Of a DNA stretch of 57,832 nucleotides, positions 32,948-42,845 are shown in pieces; the stretch's first letter is position 1; each line of letters opens with the position of its first letter. The notes beneath the pieces were generated by a model. That model saw only the letters and a program-made list of their open reading frames with translations, did no database searches and was not told where the DNA came from. This DNA comes from an uncultured Pelagibacteraceae bacterium. GTDB taxonomy: Bacteria > Pseudomonadota > Alphaproteobacteria > Pelagibacterales > Pelagibacteraceae. The stretch lies in assembly GCA_902615975.1 (NCBI GenBank), contig CACMRC010000003.1:1-57832 (forward strand). Direction: 5' to 3'. The position numbers and the translations under genes are program-made.

Positions 32948-33466
32948 TCAAATTTGTTTAATAGATCTAATGTCTCTATCAGGAAGTAGAGAAATCAAGG
33001 TTTTAACATCAATTTGTTTATCGGGATGGATCCAATTCTTTTGAATCTCAAATAATGGAAATAATACAAAGTTTCTTTTGTGCATCATTTTATGCGGTAA
33101 ATTAATCTTAGAATTTTTTTTTGATACCAGATTATTAAAATCGATAATATCTAAATCACATGTACGAGGAGCATTTTTTTTTGCTTTTTTTCTACCTAAT
33201 TGATTTTCTATAGATTTACATATTTTTAACAGTTCTTGAGGACTGTAATAACAATTTAATTTTAAAATTATATTTAAGAACTTAGGTTTTCTTGGGTCAG
33301 GCCAGGAAGGGGTTTCATAATAACTAGATACCGAGAGTACATCTAAGTTATGTTCTGCTAATAAAAATTTTGCTTTTTCTATATTTCTTTTTCTTATACC
33401 TAAATTTGAACCTATTCCTAAAAAAACAATTTTAGCTTGATTTTCTAATATATCTTGCCTTTTCAC
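32948..33466 (-). CDS. folK: HPPK, 6-hydroxymethyl-7,8-dihydropterin pyrophosphokinase
   Basis: A 172-residue folate-pathway kinase that transfers pyrophosphate from ATP to hydroxymethyl-dihydropterin. Motifs are [58 protein letters not shown] (catalytic R..DLD) and [20 protein letters not shown] place the start at GTG 33466: the frame runs back to a TTG at 33526, but that extension is read from conserved smpB codons and does not resemble FolK. Even so it overlaps smpB by 35 bp. Confidence 0.9.
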   Translation of the reverse strand: MKRQDILENQAKIVFLGIGSNLGIRKRNIEKAKFLLAEHNLDVLSVSSYYETPSWPDPRKPKFLNIILKLNCYYSPQELLKICKSIENQLGRKKAKKNAPRTCDLDIIDFNNLVSKKNSKINLPHKMMHKRNFVLFPLFEIQKNWIHPDKQIDVKTLISLLPDRDIRSIKQI

Positions 33467-33902
33467 GATTCCAATCTCTACTTTTTTTTGTTGCTCTTTT
33501 ATCGTATTGCTTTTTCCCTTTTGCAACAGCTATTTCTATTTTAGCCTTTCCTTTTTTAAAATACATTTTTGTTGGAACTAATGTGAAACCATCTCTTTGC
33601 ATTTTACCTATCAATTTATTTATTTCTTTTTTATTAAGTAGCAATTTTCTATCATCGGTTGGATTATGATTAGAGTAACTAGCTTGCTTGTATGGAGATA
33701 TATGTGAATTAATTAAAACAATTTCACCTCCCTTTTCAACAGCATAAGACTCAGCGATATTCACCTTGCCCTCTCTTACTGATTTTATCTCTGATCCCTT
33801 TAAAACAATTCCAGCTTCAAAAAGATTCTCAAAAAAATAGTTAAAACTAGCTTTTCTATTTAAACAAATGATTTTCAAACCAGGATTGGTTTTTTTGTTC
33901 AT
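33432..33902 (-). CDS. smpB: SsrA-binding protein SmpB
   Basis: A 156-residue tmRNA-binding protein for ribosome rescue. Recognised by [98 protein letters not shown] and the C-terminal [20 protein letters not shown], the tail that enters the mRNA channel. The length is normal. It overlaps dapA by one base upstream and folK downstream. Confidence 0.97.
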   Translation of the reverse strand: MNKKTNPGLKIICLNRKASFNYFFENLFEAGIVLKGSEIKSVREGKVNIAESYAVEKGGEIVLINSHISPYKQASYSNHNPTDDRKLLLNKKEINKLIGKMQRDGFTLVPTKMYFKKGKAKIEIAVAKGKKQYDKRATKKSRDWNREKARYIRKSS

Positions 33903-34783
33903 TAAATTAACTTAGCAGACTGAAGAGCTTTTTTTACAATTTCTTTTGTTGTGTCTGTTACTTTTACAAGTGGTAGTCTTACATTGTCATCACAAAGTCC
34001 TAAAAGTTTTGCAGCATATTTTACAGGACTAGGATTGCTCTCAACAAACATTGAGTGATGAACTGGTTGTAGTATTTTATCTAATCTTTCTGCTTCTTTA
34101 ATTTCATTATCGGTGTCTGATTTGGAAAATTTTTGAAAATCTGAACAAAGTTTAGGTGCAATATTAGCTGTTACACTAATAGTACCTACCCCACCACGTT
34201 TATTAAATTCAAAAGCATTATCATCATTACCAGTTAATTGAATAAAATCTTTACCCATTTTTTCAAGTGTCTGATTAACTCTATCTAAATCACCTGTTGC
34301 ATCTTTAACACCAACTATATTTTTTAATTCAAAGAGTCTGGCCATTGTATCAACTGTCATATCAATCACAGATCTACCAGGAATATTATAAATTATAATT
34401 GGAATGCCACACTTGTCATTAATTGCTTTATAATGTTGATACAAGCCTTCTTGAGTTGGTTTATTGTAATAAGGTGTAACTATCAAAGCACCGTTAGCTC
34501 CTGCTTTTTCTGCATGTGTGGTTAAAGAAATAGCCTCCTCAGTTGAGTTAGAACCCGTACCAGCAATAACTGGAATTTTTCCATTACTTTCTTTTATACA
34601 TAAATCTATTACTCTTTGATGCTCATCATGACTTAACGTAGGGGATTCACCTGTTGTACCAGCCGGCACAAGTCCATTAGTACCATTATCGATGTGGAAA
34701 TGGATTAATTTTATATATGCTTCCTCATCTAGACCATTATTTTTAAATGGTGTAATTAAAGCAACATTTGATCCTTTGAACAT
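33902..34783 (-). CDS. dapA: 4-hydroxy-tetrahydrodipicolinate synthase
   Basis: A 293-residue TIM-barrel aldolase condensing pyruvate with aspartate semialdehyde, the first step toward lysine and diaminopimelate. Seen are [51 protein letters not shown], the catalytic Tyr in [30 protein letters not shown], and the Schiff-base Lys in [34 protein letters not shown] is typical. It competes with hom for the same substrate. The gene starts a minus-strand group (dapA-smpB-folK) and diverges from slt across 43 bp. Confidence 0.97.
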   Translation of the reverse strand: MFKGSNVALITPFKNNGLDEEAYIKLIHFHIDNGTNGLVPAGTTGESPTLSHDEHQRVIDLCIKESNGKIPVIAGTGSNSTEEAISLTTHAEKAGANGALIVTPYYNKPTQEGLYQHYKAINDKCGIPIIIYNIPGRSVIDMTVDTMARLFELKNIVGVKDATGDLDRVNQTLEKMGKDFIQLTGNDDNAFEFNKRGGVGTISVTANIAPKLCSDFQKFSKSDTDNEIKEAERLDKILQPVHHSMFVESNPSPVKYAAKLLGLCDDNVRLPLVKVTDTTKEIVKKALQSAKLI

Positions 34784-34826
34784 AAATACTTATAACATAG
34801 TTTAAAGATTCATATACTAAAAGATT

Positions 34827-37052
34827 ATGTTCAAAAAAATATTATTTTTAGGTTTCACCGTATCCATATTAGTATTTTCAAATAATCTCTTTGCCGAAAT
34901 CAATTCAGTTGTACCTTTAAAAAAACCTATTTTAAGTAAAGAAGAAATTCAAAAGAAAATATCTATAAATATCCTTAAACCATTAAAGAAGCCTACGAAA
35001 ACCAAAGAAATAAAAATCGAAGAAGTGATTGTTAAAAAAGAGTTGGTTTTAAAAGAAAAAAAATTAAGTTTTAAAATACCAAAGAAAAAACCAACTATAG
35101 CTGGCACTAGCACAGCTAAAAATATTAAGATTTCAAGATATTATAGTAAAAAAGACTTCGGGTTAGCTAAAAAAGCCATTTCAGAGATACAGAAAAGCAA
35201 ATGGTCATCTGCTCTTAAAATAGCAAAAAAAGCAAAAGATAACTCTATTTATAATTTTATACAATGGAGACATCTTTTAACGTCAGGTAACCAGGCGTCC
35301 TTTTACGATTATCAAGTTTTTTTAAATAAAAATTCAGATTATCCTAGAATAAGCAGAGTTAAATATCTTGCTGAGCATAAACTATCTACAGAAAGTGTTT
35401 CACCTAAAAAAATAATAAAATGGTTTGGAGAAAATGATCCATTAAGTGGTTATGGAAAAATGATTCTTGGAGAAAGTCATATTTTAATTGGAGACAAAAA
35501 TAAAGGTACAAAATTAATTAAAGAAGGTTGGGTCACAGCAGATTTATCCAAAAACGAATTAAAATATTTTAGAAAAAAATATAAAAAATATTTAAATGCT
35601 GATGACTATATTAAACGAGCTGATTATTTGGCTTGGAACGGGGATCGTTGGGATTTACGAAGATTAATAAGGTATCTGCCAAAAGATTACGAACTTTTAT
35701 ATAATGCAAGACATCTTTTAATGAGTAAAGGTTATGGGGTTGACCAAGCCATAGCAAATGTTCCTCAAAAATTTAAGAATGATGCTGGGCTAAACTATGA
35801 TCGATTGAAATGGAGAAGAAAAAAAGGACGTGTGGACTCTTCAACAGAAATCTTATTGAAAATAAGAAATGATAAAGAGTATTTAGTTAGGCCTGACAAA
35901 TGGTGGAAAGAAAGAGAAATTATTTCAAGAGCGTTGCTTTATAAAAAGAAATATGAAATTTCATATAAAATTTCAAGCAATCATGGAATGACTGAAGGAT
36001 CTGAATATGCAGCTGCTGAATGGATGAGTGGATGGATAGCATTAAGTTTTTTAAATGATCCAATAACTGCTAAAGATCATTTTAAAAATTTTTATGAAAA
36101 TGTTAGTTATCCAATAAGTTTATCTAGAGGTGCTTATTGGCTTGGAAGAACATATGAAAAAATTGGCGAAAGAGAGCAATCAAATAATTGGTACAGAGAA
36201 GCCACAAAATATCTTACTACTTACTATGGTCAGCTAGCTTTTTTGAAATTAAATCCAAATGGAAAATTTGAATTAGAAAAAGATATGGAAATTGATCCAA
36301 AATATAGAATTCAATTTTTTAATAAAGAGCTTGTAAAAATTTCTTATCTTCTAGATGAATTAAAGAAAGACAAATATACAAAACATATTTTAAGGCATTT
36401 AGCTAACGACAATATAGCCAAGGGTAGTGAGGTTTTGGCTGCAGAATTAGCTACAAGTATAAACAGATATGATTTTGCTATTCAGGTTTCAAAAATTGCT
36501 TCTTATCAAAAAAGATTTCATAATAAATACAATTATCCAATAATTAGTACTCCTAAATATATTAATAAAAGAAAAATTCCAGAAAGTGCTTTGATCTTAT
36601 CCATAATTAGACAAGAAAGTGAATTTGATTTGGAAGCTAATAGTCATGCTGGTGCAAAAGGATTAATGCAATTAATGCCATATACTGCAAAATTAGTTTC
36701 AAAACAAGCTAAACTTCCTTATTCAAAATCAAGATTAACCACTGATCCAGAATATAATATTAATTTAGGTTCACATTATATTGCAGGTTTAATTCTACAA
36801 TATGATGGTGCTTACCCTTTTGCAGTGGCTGCTTATAATGCTGGACCTAACAGAGTTAAATATTGGAAAAAAATAAATAAAGATCCACAAAAAAAACAAG
36901 TTGATTATGTTGATTGGGTTGAATTAATAAAATTTAGAGAAACAAGAAATTACGTTCAGCGTGTAATGGAAAATTATAATGTCTATAGATATATTTTAGA
37001 ACAACGACCTGTACCTATGAAGAATTTTTTTAAAGATCAGCCTCTATTTTAG
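34827..37052 (+). CDS. slt: Soluble lytic murein transglycosylase (Slt-type)
   Basis: A 741-residue periplasmic enzyme that cleaves peptidoglycan with formation of anhydro-muropeptides. It has a signal peptide (about 1-23, ending NLFA), then a Lys/Pro-rich linker to about residue 100. A long alpha-helical superhelical region (about 110-580) with repeat-like segments follows, then the lysozyme-like SLT domain: LILSIIRQESEFDLEANSHA (catalytic Glu), GAKGLMQLMPYTAKLV, NLGSHYIAGLI and FAVAAYNAGPNRV. It is longer than E. coli Slt70 (645) because of the N-terminal linker. Its TAG stop directly abuts the CCA end of the tRNA-Ser on the other strand. Confidence 0.94.
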   Translation: MFKKILFLGFTVSILVFSNNLFAEINSVVPLKKPILSKEEIQKKISINILKPLKKPTKTKEIKIEEVIVKKELVLKEKKLSFKIPKKKPTIAGTSTAKNIKISRYYSKKDFGLAKKAISEIQKSKWSSALKIAKKAKDNSIYNFIQWRHLLTSGNQASFYDYQVFLNKNSDYPRISRVKYLAEHKLSTESVSPKKIIKWFGENDPLSGYGKMILGESHILIGDKNKGTKLIKEGWVTADLSKNELKYFRKKYKKYLNADDYIKRADYLAWNGDRWDLRRLIRYLPKDYELLYNARHLLMSKGYGVDQAIANVPQKFKNDAGLNYDRLKWRRKKGRVDSSTEILLKIRNDKEYLVRPDKWWKEREIISRALLYKKKYEISYKISSNHGMTEGSEYAAAEWMSGWIALSFLNDPITAKDHFKNFYENVSYPISLSRGAYWLGRTYEKIGEREQSNNWYREATKYLTTYYGQLAFLKLNPNGKFELEKDMEIDPKYRIQFFNKELVKISYLLDELKKDKYTKHILRHLANDNIAKGSEVLAAELATSINRYDFAIQVSKIASYQKRFHNKYNYPIISTPKYINKRKIPESALILSIIRQESEFDLEANSHAGAKGLMQLMPYTAKLVSKQAKLPYSKSRLTTDPEYNINLGSHYIAGLILQYDGAYPFAVAAYNAGPNRVKYWKKINKDPQKKQVDYVDWVELIKFRETRNYVQRVMENYNVYRYILEQRPVPMKNFFKDQPLF

Positions 37053-37144
37053 TGGCGGAAGAGGAGGGATTCGAACCCTCGGTACAAGTTTCCTCGCACG
37101 GTCATTTAGCAAACGACTGGTTTCAGCCTCTCACCCACTCTTCC
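37053..37144 (-). tRNA. tRNA-Ser (GCT anticodon)
   Basis: Minus-strand class II tRNA. The acceptor stem GGAAGAG (37144-37138) pairs with CTCTTCC (37063-37057), followed by discriminator G and encoded CCA (37055-37053). The anticodon stem GTCGT/ATGAC closes loop TTGCTAA, anticodon GCT, reading AGC and AGU. A long variable arm is present, and the T arm is CGAGGG-TTCGAAT-CCCTC-like. The CCA touches the stop codon of slt with no spacer. Confidence 0.95.
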
Positions 37145-37170
37145 GTATGACATTGTGTATTAAGCGATTG

Positions 37171-37186
37171 TATTGAAAATTCAATA
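37171..37186. promoter_or_regulatory. Candidate operator dyad between tRNA-Ser and soxB
   Basis: TATTGAA (37171-37177) and TTCAATA (37180-37186) form a perfect 7+2+7 dyad 25 bp before the soxB start, followed at once by a TATATAAAG stretch that could be a -10 region. Its size and place suit a dimeric regulator of the sarcosine oxidase operon, but in such AT-rich DNA a chance dyad is possible. Confidence 0.35.
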
Positions 37187-37211
37187 TATATAAAGTAATT
37201 ATTCAATTATT

Positions 37212-38465
37212 ATGAGAAATAAGTACTCGGTATTTTCGTTAATTAAAAATGCTCTTTCATATCATGAAAATTGGCAAAGAGCGTGGAAAGATCCTACTCC
37301 TAAACAAGAATACGATGCAGTTATTGTTGGTGGTGGTGGTCATGGATTAGCAACAGCCTACTATTTAGCAAAAAAACACAATATGAATAATATTGCCGTA
37401 GTCGAGAAAGGTTGGATTGGTGGAGGAAATACTGGACGAAATACTACAATTATTAGATCAAATTATTTATGGGACGCTAGTGCAGGATTATATGATCATG
37501 CATTAAAAATTTGGGAAGGTCTATCTCAAGAACTAAACTACAATGTAATGTTTAGTCAAAGAGGTGTAATGAACCTTGCACATAATTTACAAGATGTTAG
37601 AGATTTAAAAAGACGAACACATGCAAATAGACTAAATGGAATTGATGCAGTCTACTTAAGCACTGAAGAAGTTAAAAAATTTTGTCCAATTATAAACACA
37701 TCACCAGATATTAGATACCCTGTTTTAGGAGGAACTTTACAACGAAGAGCTGGTACAGCAAGACATGATGCTGTTGCTTGGGGATATGCAAGAGGAGCTG
37801 ATGCAATGGGTGTTGATATTATTCAAAATTGTGAAGTTAAAGGAATTAAAAGAAATGGAGATAGTGTTGAAGGAATAGAAACTACAAAAGGATTTATAAA
37901 AACTAAGAAAGTTGGTGTAGTTGCAGCTGGACATTCTAGCGTAATAGCTAATATGGCTGGTCTAAGACTTCCACTTGAAAGTAAACCTTTACAAGCTTTA
38001 GTTTCTGAACCTGTAAAACCAATTATTGATACAGTTGTAATGTCTAACGCAGTGCATGCTTATGTTAGTCAATCTGATAAAGGAGAATTGGTTATTGGCG
38101 CTGGAACAGACGACTATGTTTCTTATACTCAAAAAGGAAGTCACCAAATAGTTGAAGGAACATTAAATGCTATTTTAGAATTATATCCAATTTTTAGTAG
38201 AATGAGAATGTTAAGACAATGGGGAGGAATAGTAGATATTTGTCCTGATGCTAGTCCAATTTTAAGTAAAACTTCAATTAAAGGTTTATACTTCAATTGT
38301 GGTTGGGGTACTGGAGGATTTAAAGCAACTCCTGGATCTGGAGATTTGTTTGCACATACTATTGCAAATGATGAGCCACACAAACTTAATGCTGCATTTA
38401 ATTTAAATAGATTTGTAAGCGGTGACCTTGTTGATGAACATGGCGCTGCAGCGGTTGCTCATTAA
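37212..38465 (+). CDS. soxB: Sarcosine oxidase beta subunit
   Basis: A 417-residue flavoprotein subunit of heterotetrameric sarcosine oxidase, where sarcosine is demethylated. The FAD-binding motif is [20 protein letters not shown] (about 37-56), followed by [20 protein letters not shown]. The segment [20 protein letters not shown] holds the His used for covalent FMN in known enzymes. The end, [19 protein letters not shown], is characteristic. It is the first gene of soxB-D-A-G, and its stop overlaps the soxD ATG by one base. The operon lets the cell burn N-methyl compounds and feed methylene-THF. Confidence 0.96.
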   Translation: MRNKYSVFSLIKNALSYHENWQRAWKDPTPKQEYDAVIVGGGGHGLATAYYLAKKHNMNNIAVVEKGWIGGGNTGRNTTIIRSNYLWDASAGLYDHALKIWEGLSQELNYNVMFSQRGVMNLAHNLQDVRDLKRRTHANRLNGIDAVYLSTEEVKKFCPIINTSPDIRYPVLGGTLQRRAGTARHDAVAWGYARGADAMGVDIIQNCEVKGIKRNGDSVEGIETTKGFIKTKKVGVVAAGHSSVIANMAGLRLPLESKPLQALVSEPVKPIIDTVVMSNAVHAYVSQSDKGELVIGAGTDDYVSYTQKGSHQIVEGTLNAILELYPIFSRMRMLRQWGGIVDICPDASPILSKTSIKGLYFNCGWGTGGFKATPGSGDLFAHTIANDEPHKLNAAFNLNRFVSGDLVDEHGAAAVAH

Positions 38466-38740
38466 TGTTTTTAATAAACTGTCCATACTGTGGGGAACGA
38501 GATCAGCAAGAATTTAAGGCTGGTGGTGAAGCTCATATCGAGAGACCTAAACAGCCAACAGAATTAAGTGATGATGAGTGGGCAGAATATTTATTTATGA
38601 GAAAAAATATTAAAGGTGTTCAATTTGAAAGATGGAACCATGCACATGGTTGTCGTAAATGGTTTAATATGGTTAGAGACACTTCTAACGATGAAATAAA
38701 AGCAATTTATAAAATGGGTGAAAAACCACCTTCTCAATAA
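38465..38740 (+). CDS. soxD: Sarcosine oxidase delta subunit
   Basis: A 91-residue small subunit with the zinc site expected of SoxD: CPYCGERDQQEFKAGGEAHI (first Cys pair and His) and, later, WNHAHGCRKWFNMVRDT (His and third Cys). It is structural, packing against the alpha subunit. The gene is tightly placed: 1-bp overlap with soxB and 1 bp before the soxA ATG. Confidence 0.95.
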   Translation: MFLINCPYCGERDQQEFKAGGEAHIERPKQPTELSDDEWAEYLFMRKNIKGVQFERWNHAHGCRKWFNMVRDTSNDEIKAIYKMGEKPPSQ

Positions 38741-38741
38741 A

Positions 38742-41700
38742 ATGACTAAAAACTTAAGAGTAAAATCGAGTGAGTACATTGATGAAACTAATAGAATTTC
38801 CTTTAAATTTAATGGCAAAACTTACCATGGATTTAAAGGCGATACTTTAGCATCAGCATTACTTGCAAACGATGTTCATTTAGTTGGAAGAAGTTTTAAA
38901 TATCATAGACCAAGAGGAATTATGACTTCTGGTTCTGAAGAACCAAATGCTATAGTTCAAGTAAATCCTGGTACCAACAGAACAGAACCTAATGTTAGAG
39001 CGACAGAAGTCGAGATTTACGAAGGTTTAGAGGCATCCAGTCAAAATTGTTGGCCAAGTGTAGAATTTGATATTGGAGGAATAAACAATTTTCTCTCCCC
39101 TTTTTTTCCAGCAGGTTTTTATTACAAAACATTTATGTGGCCTGCTAGTTTCTGGGAGAAATATGAATTTTTCATAAGACACTCCGCTGGTTTAGGGAAA
39201 TCACCAACAACAACTGATCCTGACATTTATGATCACCGTACTGTTCACTGTGATGTATTGGTTGTAGGTGCAGGTATATCGGGAATTATGGCAGCAAAAA
39301 ATGCAGCTAAAAATAATTTTAAAACGTTGTTAGTTGAAGAAAAAAATGAACTTGGTGGATCAACTATTTATGAAAATAATGAATTTAACAAAATTGATAA
39401 CAAAGCCCCTTCAGAGTGGTTAAAAAAAGAAATAGAGGAACTTAAAAATATTAAAAACCTTGAAATAAAAACTAGAACAAGTGTAGCTGCTTATCATCAA
39501 TATAATTATCTTTTGGCTAGAGAAAATCTAACTGATCATTTAGAGGCAAAAGATAAAACAAATAAAATCAGACAAAGACTTCTTAAAATTAGAGCTAAGA
39601 AAGTTATTTTAGCTACAGGTGCATTAGAAAGACCTTTGATATTTAATAATAATGATAGACCAGGAATAATGCTTTCATCTGCAATAAAAAAATACAGTGA
39701 ATTTTATGGTGTTGCGTGTGGTAGTAAAAATGTCTTTTTTACTAATAATGATAGTGCCTACGAAAGTGCTATTTCACTATACAATAAAGGTATCAATGTT
39801 GAAGCAATAATTGATATTAGAGAACAATCCGAAAGTAAAATTGTTAAAAAAGTAAAAGAAGCAGGTATTAAAATTTACTGGTCACACTCAATTGTTGATA
39901 CAACTGGTTATAAAAGACTAAATAGTATTTCAATAATGAAACTATCTAATGATGGTGCTTCAGTTACCGGAAGTAAAATTTCTATTTCGTGTGATTGCTT
40001 AGGAGTTGCTGGTGGCTGGACACCTGCTGTACATTTATATACACAATCAGGAAGCAAACTTAAATTTGATGAAGAAAAAAAAATTTTCTTACCAAATCAG
40101 AATACATCTGAACAAATAAGTGTAGGATCTTGTGGTGGAGATTTTAAAATTGATGAAATCATTAAAAATCTAAATCAAAAACTTAAAGATACTCTTAATA
40201 TTAATGAAACAGATTTAGATAGTATTAAAGTTGAGATTGATCAGGAAAATTCAAAAAGAAATATTTGGTTACTTCCTTCTGATAAACCTTTGGGCAAAAC
40301 TAAACCATTTGTAGATTATCAAAACGATGCAACGGCTAAAGATATAAAATTAGCATTAAGAGAAGGTTTTAGATCTATTGAGCATGTTAAAAGATACACA
40401 ACTACGGGTATGGGAACTGATCAAGGTAAACTGGGAAATATGCATGCATTAGGAATAATTGCAGATACTGCCGGCGTTAAAATGGGAGAATTAGGAACTA
40501 CTACATTTAGACCTCCTTACACACCATTAACATTTGGAACTATTGTAGGTCGAAATGTAGGAAAGTTTTTTGATATTTTTAGAAAAACGCCAATGAATGA
40601 TTGGCATGTTGAAAATAAAGCTGAATTTGAAAATGTCGGTCAATGGAAGAGAGCCTGGTACTACCCTATTAACGGAGAAACTATGCATCAAGCAGTACAA
40701 AGAGAAAGTAAAGCTGCTAGAGAAAGTGCTGGTATATTAGATGCCTCTACTCTTGGTAAAATTGATATTCAAGGAAGTGATGCTTCTGAATTTTTGAATA
40801 GAGTTTATACAAATGCTTGGTCAAAATTAGCTATAGGAAAATGTAGATATGGGCTAATGCTAAATGAAGATGGTATGGTTTATGATGATGGAGTTACAAC
40901 AAGATTAGGTGAAAATCATTACATCATGACCACAACAACTGGTGGAGCAGCAAATGTTTTGGGTAAACTTGAAGACTATCTTCAAACAGAATGGCCTGAG
41001 CTTGATGTTTACCTAACCTCTGTAACAGATCATTATGCTACAGCGAGTTTATGCGGACCTAATAGTAAAAAAATTCTTAAAAAAATAATTCCTGATTTAG
41101 ATTTATCAGATGAAAACTTTCCTCACATGTCATTCAAAGAATCGAAAATTGGCAATATTCAATGCAGAATAATGAGAATTAGTTTTACTGGAGAACACAG
41201 CTACGAAATAAATGTTCAAGCATCTTATGGAAAAGATTTATGGGAAAAATGCATGGAAGCAGGTCAAGAGTTTAACATTACACCTTATGGAACTGAGACA
41301 ATGCACTTATTAAGGGCAGAAAAAGGTTTCATCATTGTAGGTCAAGATACAGATGGAACAATGACCCCTATCGACCTTCAAATGGATTGGATAGTAAGCA
41401 AGAAGAAATACGATTTCATAGGTAAAAGATCTCTTTATAGATCTGATACAATGAGAGAAGATAGAAAGCAATTAGTAGGTTTATTAACAGAGGATCCAAA
41501 TGAAGTTTTAGAGGAAGGAGCACAAATAGTTTCTGAATTAAATCAAAGTCCAATAGAAATGCTTGGACATGTAACTTCAAGTTATTTCAGTCCAAACCTA
41601 AACAAATCAATAGCCCTTGCAGTAGTTAGAGGTGGAAAAGATATGATGGGAAAAAAACTTTTTGTGCCAATGGAAAATAAAAATATTAACGTCACTGTTG

Positions 41701-41747
41701 CAAATCCAGTATTTTACGATAAGAAAAATGAGAGGTTAAATGCTTAA
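38742..41747 (+). CDS. soxA: Sarcosine oxidase alpha subunit
   Basis: A 1001-residue subunit. The N-terminal part has a ferredoxin-like domain (about 20-110, with LASALLANDVHLVGRSFKYH and GIMTSGSEEPNAIV). An NAD-binding flavoprotein-like domain follows (VLVVGAGISGIMAAKNAAK near 170), and the C-terminal 400 residues form a GcvT-like folate-binding domain (DASTLGKIDIQG, YGLMLNEDGMVYDDGVT, LLRAEKGFIIVGQDTDGT), where formaldehyde is passed to tetrahydrofolate. I use ATG 38742, one base after soxD; a GTG at 38718 in frame would run into soxD. It overlaps soxG by 8 bp. Confidence 0.96.
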   Translation: MTKNLRVKSSEYIDETNRISFKFNGKTYHGFKGDTLASALLANDVHLVGRSFKYHRPRGIMTSGSEEPNAIVQVNPGTNRTEPNVRATEVEIYEGLEASSQNCWPSVEFDIGGINNFLSPFFPAGFYYKTFMWPASFWEKYEFFIRHSAGLGKSPTTTDPDIYDHRTVHCDVLVVGAGISGIMAAKNAAKNNFKTLLVEEKNELGGSTIYENNEFNKIDNKAPSEWLKKEIEELKNIKNLEIKTRTSVAAYHQYNYLLARENLTDHLEAKDKTNKIRQRLLKIRAKKVILATGALERPLIFNNNDRPGIMLSSAIKKYSEFYGVACGSKNVFFTNNDSAYESAISLYNKGINVEAIIDIREQSESKIVKKVKEAGIKIYWSHSIVDTTGYKRLNSISIMKLSNDGASVTGSKISISCDCLGVAGGWTPAVHLYTQSGSKLKFDEEKKIFLPNQNTSEQISVGSCGGDFKIDEIIKNLNQKLKDTLNINETDLDSIKVEIDQENSKRNIWLLPSDKPLGKTKPFVDYQNDATAKDIKLALREGFRSIEHVKRYTTTGMGTDQGKLGNMHALGIIADTAGVKMGELGTTTFRPPYTPLTFGTIVGRNVGKFFDIFRKTPMNDWHVENKAEFENVGQWKRAWYYPINGETMHQAVQRESKAARESAGILDASTLGKIDIQGSDASEFLNRVYTNAWSKLAIGKCRYGLMLNEDGMVYDDGVTTRLGENHYIMTTTTGGAANVLGKLEDYLQTEWPELDVYLTSVTDHYATASLCGPNSKKILKKIIPDLDLSDENFPHMSFKESKIGNIQCRIMRISFTGEHSYEINVQASYGKDLWEKCMEAGQEFNITPYGTETMHLLRAEKGFIIVGQDTDGTMTPIDLQMDWIVSKKKYDFIGKRSLYRSDTMREDRKQLVGLLTEDPNEVLEEGAQIVSELNQSPIEMLGHVTSSYFSPNLNKSIALAVVRGGKDMMGKKLFVPMENKNINVTVANPVFYDKKNERLNA

Positions 41748-42303
41748 TTATAATTCAGTTATTAAAAATGAAATTAATCAAGAAAGTGTTTCTGTAAAAG
41801 AAATCTCTCCAGTAATAAAAATTAATTTGAGAGGTAAAAAAAGAGAGTTTTTAACAAATGTTGGTAAAAACCTTAATATGATCTTGCCTACAGAAGCAAA
41901 CACTTCAACAACAAGTGATAAATTAACAGCAATATGGCTTAGTCCAGACGAATGGATGATAATCTCAAACGATCTGGCAAGTAAAGACACTAATAAATCC
42001 GATCTATATGAAATGTTATTTAATAGTATTTCAAAAACAAATTTAGGCGCTGTTATAGATGTAACAGATCAATTTGTTCAATTAGAGCTTAAAGGTGAAA
42101 ATGTCTATGAAATCTTTTCAGCAGGATCTCCCTTTAATTTTAATGAATTTAAAGAAAAAAAAGGATCAACAACTCAGACAGTTTTAAATCATGTAGATGT
42201 AATTCTGCATCATAAAGATGAAAATATTTTAAATCTGTTTGTTAGAAGATCTTTTGCTGAACATCTTTGTTCTTGGATTGAAGACTGTGCATCAAGATTA
42301 TAA
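41740..42303 (+). CDS. soxG: Sarcosine oxidase gamma subunit
   Basis: A 187-residue gamma subunit with the weak GcvT-like fold of SoxG. Recognisable parts are LPTEANTSTTSDKLTAIWLS, SPDEWMIIS (family P-D-E-W/F-L), the AVIDVTDQFVQLELKG segment (family D-V-S-H), and FVRRSFAEHLCSWIED at the C-terminus. It is the last gene of soxBDAG, starting inside the end of soxA. It converges with the nuclease gene, two bases between stop codons. Confidence 0.93.
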   Translation: MLNYNSVIKNEINQESVSVKEISPVIKINLRGKKREFLTNVGKNLNMILPTEANTSTTSDKLTAIWLSPDEWMIISNDLASKDTNKSDLYEMLFNSISKTNLGAVIDVTDQFVQLELKGENVYEIFSAGSPFNFNEFKEKKGSTTQTVLNHVDVILHHKDENILNLFVRRSFAEHLCSWIEDCASRL

Positions 42304-42305
42304 AC

Positions 42306-42833
42306 TTATTTTTTTCTTCTAAAGTCCCATGGCATTTCAAATTTACCTTGCCAAAGGCCTTTTTTTTCATTTTTAGCATTAATTTCGTTTGATATATATT
42401 TTTTTGAGTATTTTCTATAAGCTACTGCATAACCGTTTGAAACTAGCCAAGAATTCAAGTTTAAATTTCTTTTATAACATTCTCCAATAAATCTTTTGTA
42501 TCTATCAACATCCAAAATTTTACAAGTTATTACTTTGTTATTTATTTTTTTTTGTAATTTTTGAGTTGAAATTTTTCCACATGGATAATCTTTAGTAAAA
42601 GTAAAAAAAATTATTGTTAGATATGGTTTTTTACACATTTGCTTGAATTCAGGTGCATCAATTCCATGCAATCTTATCTTTTTTGAATTTATTTTAATTG
42701 TATCACCATCAATAATTTGAGCATTTCCAGAAATTTCTTTAATCTCTTCGGACCTAACATCGTTATATGTGAGAATAAAAAAAATCGAACAAATTATAAT
42801 TAAAATTATCGCTTTTCTTTTTGTAAAAAACAT
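42306..42833 (-). CDS. Exported staphylococcal-nuclease-like (SNase) protein
   Basis: A 175-residue protein with an N-terminal hydrophobic segment (about 8-24) that is either a signal peptide or an anchor, then an SNase/OB-fold domain. The pattern IIDGDTIKINSKKIRLHGID holds the metal Asp and first catalytic Arg, then APEFKQMC, CKILDVDRYKRFIGECY with the second Arg region, and LVSNGYAVAYRKYS. The length suits secreted thermonuclease-like proteins. It probably degrades nucleic acid outside the cytoplasm, perhaps to scavenge phosphate and nucleosides; that is inference. It is 12 bp downstream of a MATE exporter. Confidence 0.87.
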   Translation of the reverse strand: MFFTKRKAIILIIICSIFFILTYNDVRSEEIKEISGNAQIIDGDTIKINSKKIRLHGIDAPEFKQMCKKPYLTIIFFTFTKDYPCGKISTQKLQKKINNKVITCKILDVDRYKRFIGECYKRNLNLNSWLVSNGYAVAYRKYSKKYISNEINAKNEKKGLWQGKFEMPWDFRRKK

Positions 42834-42845
42834 ACTTAAAAAATA

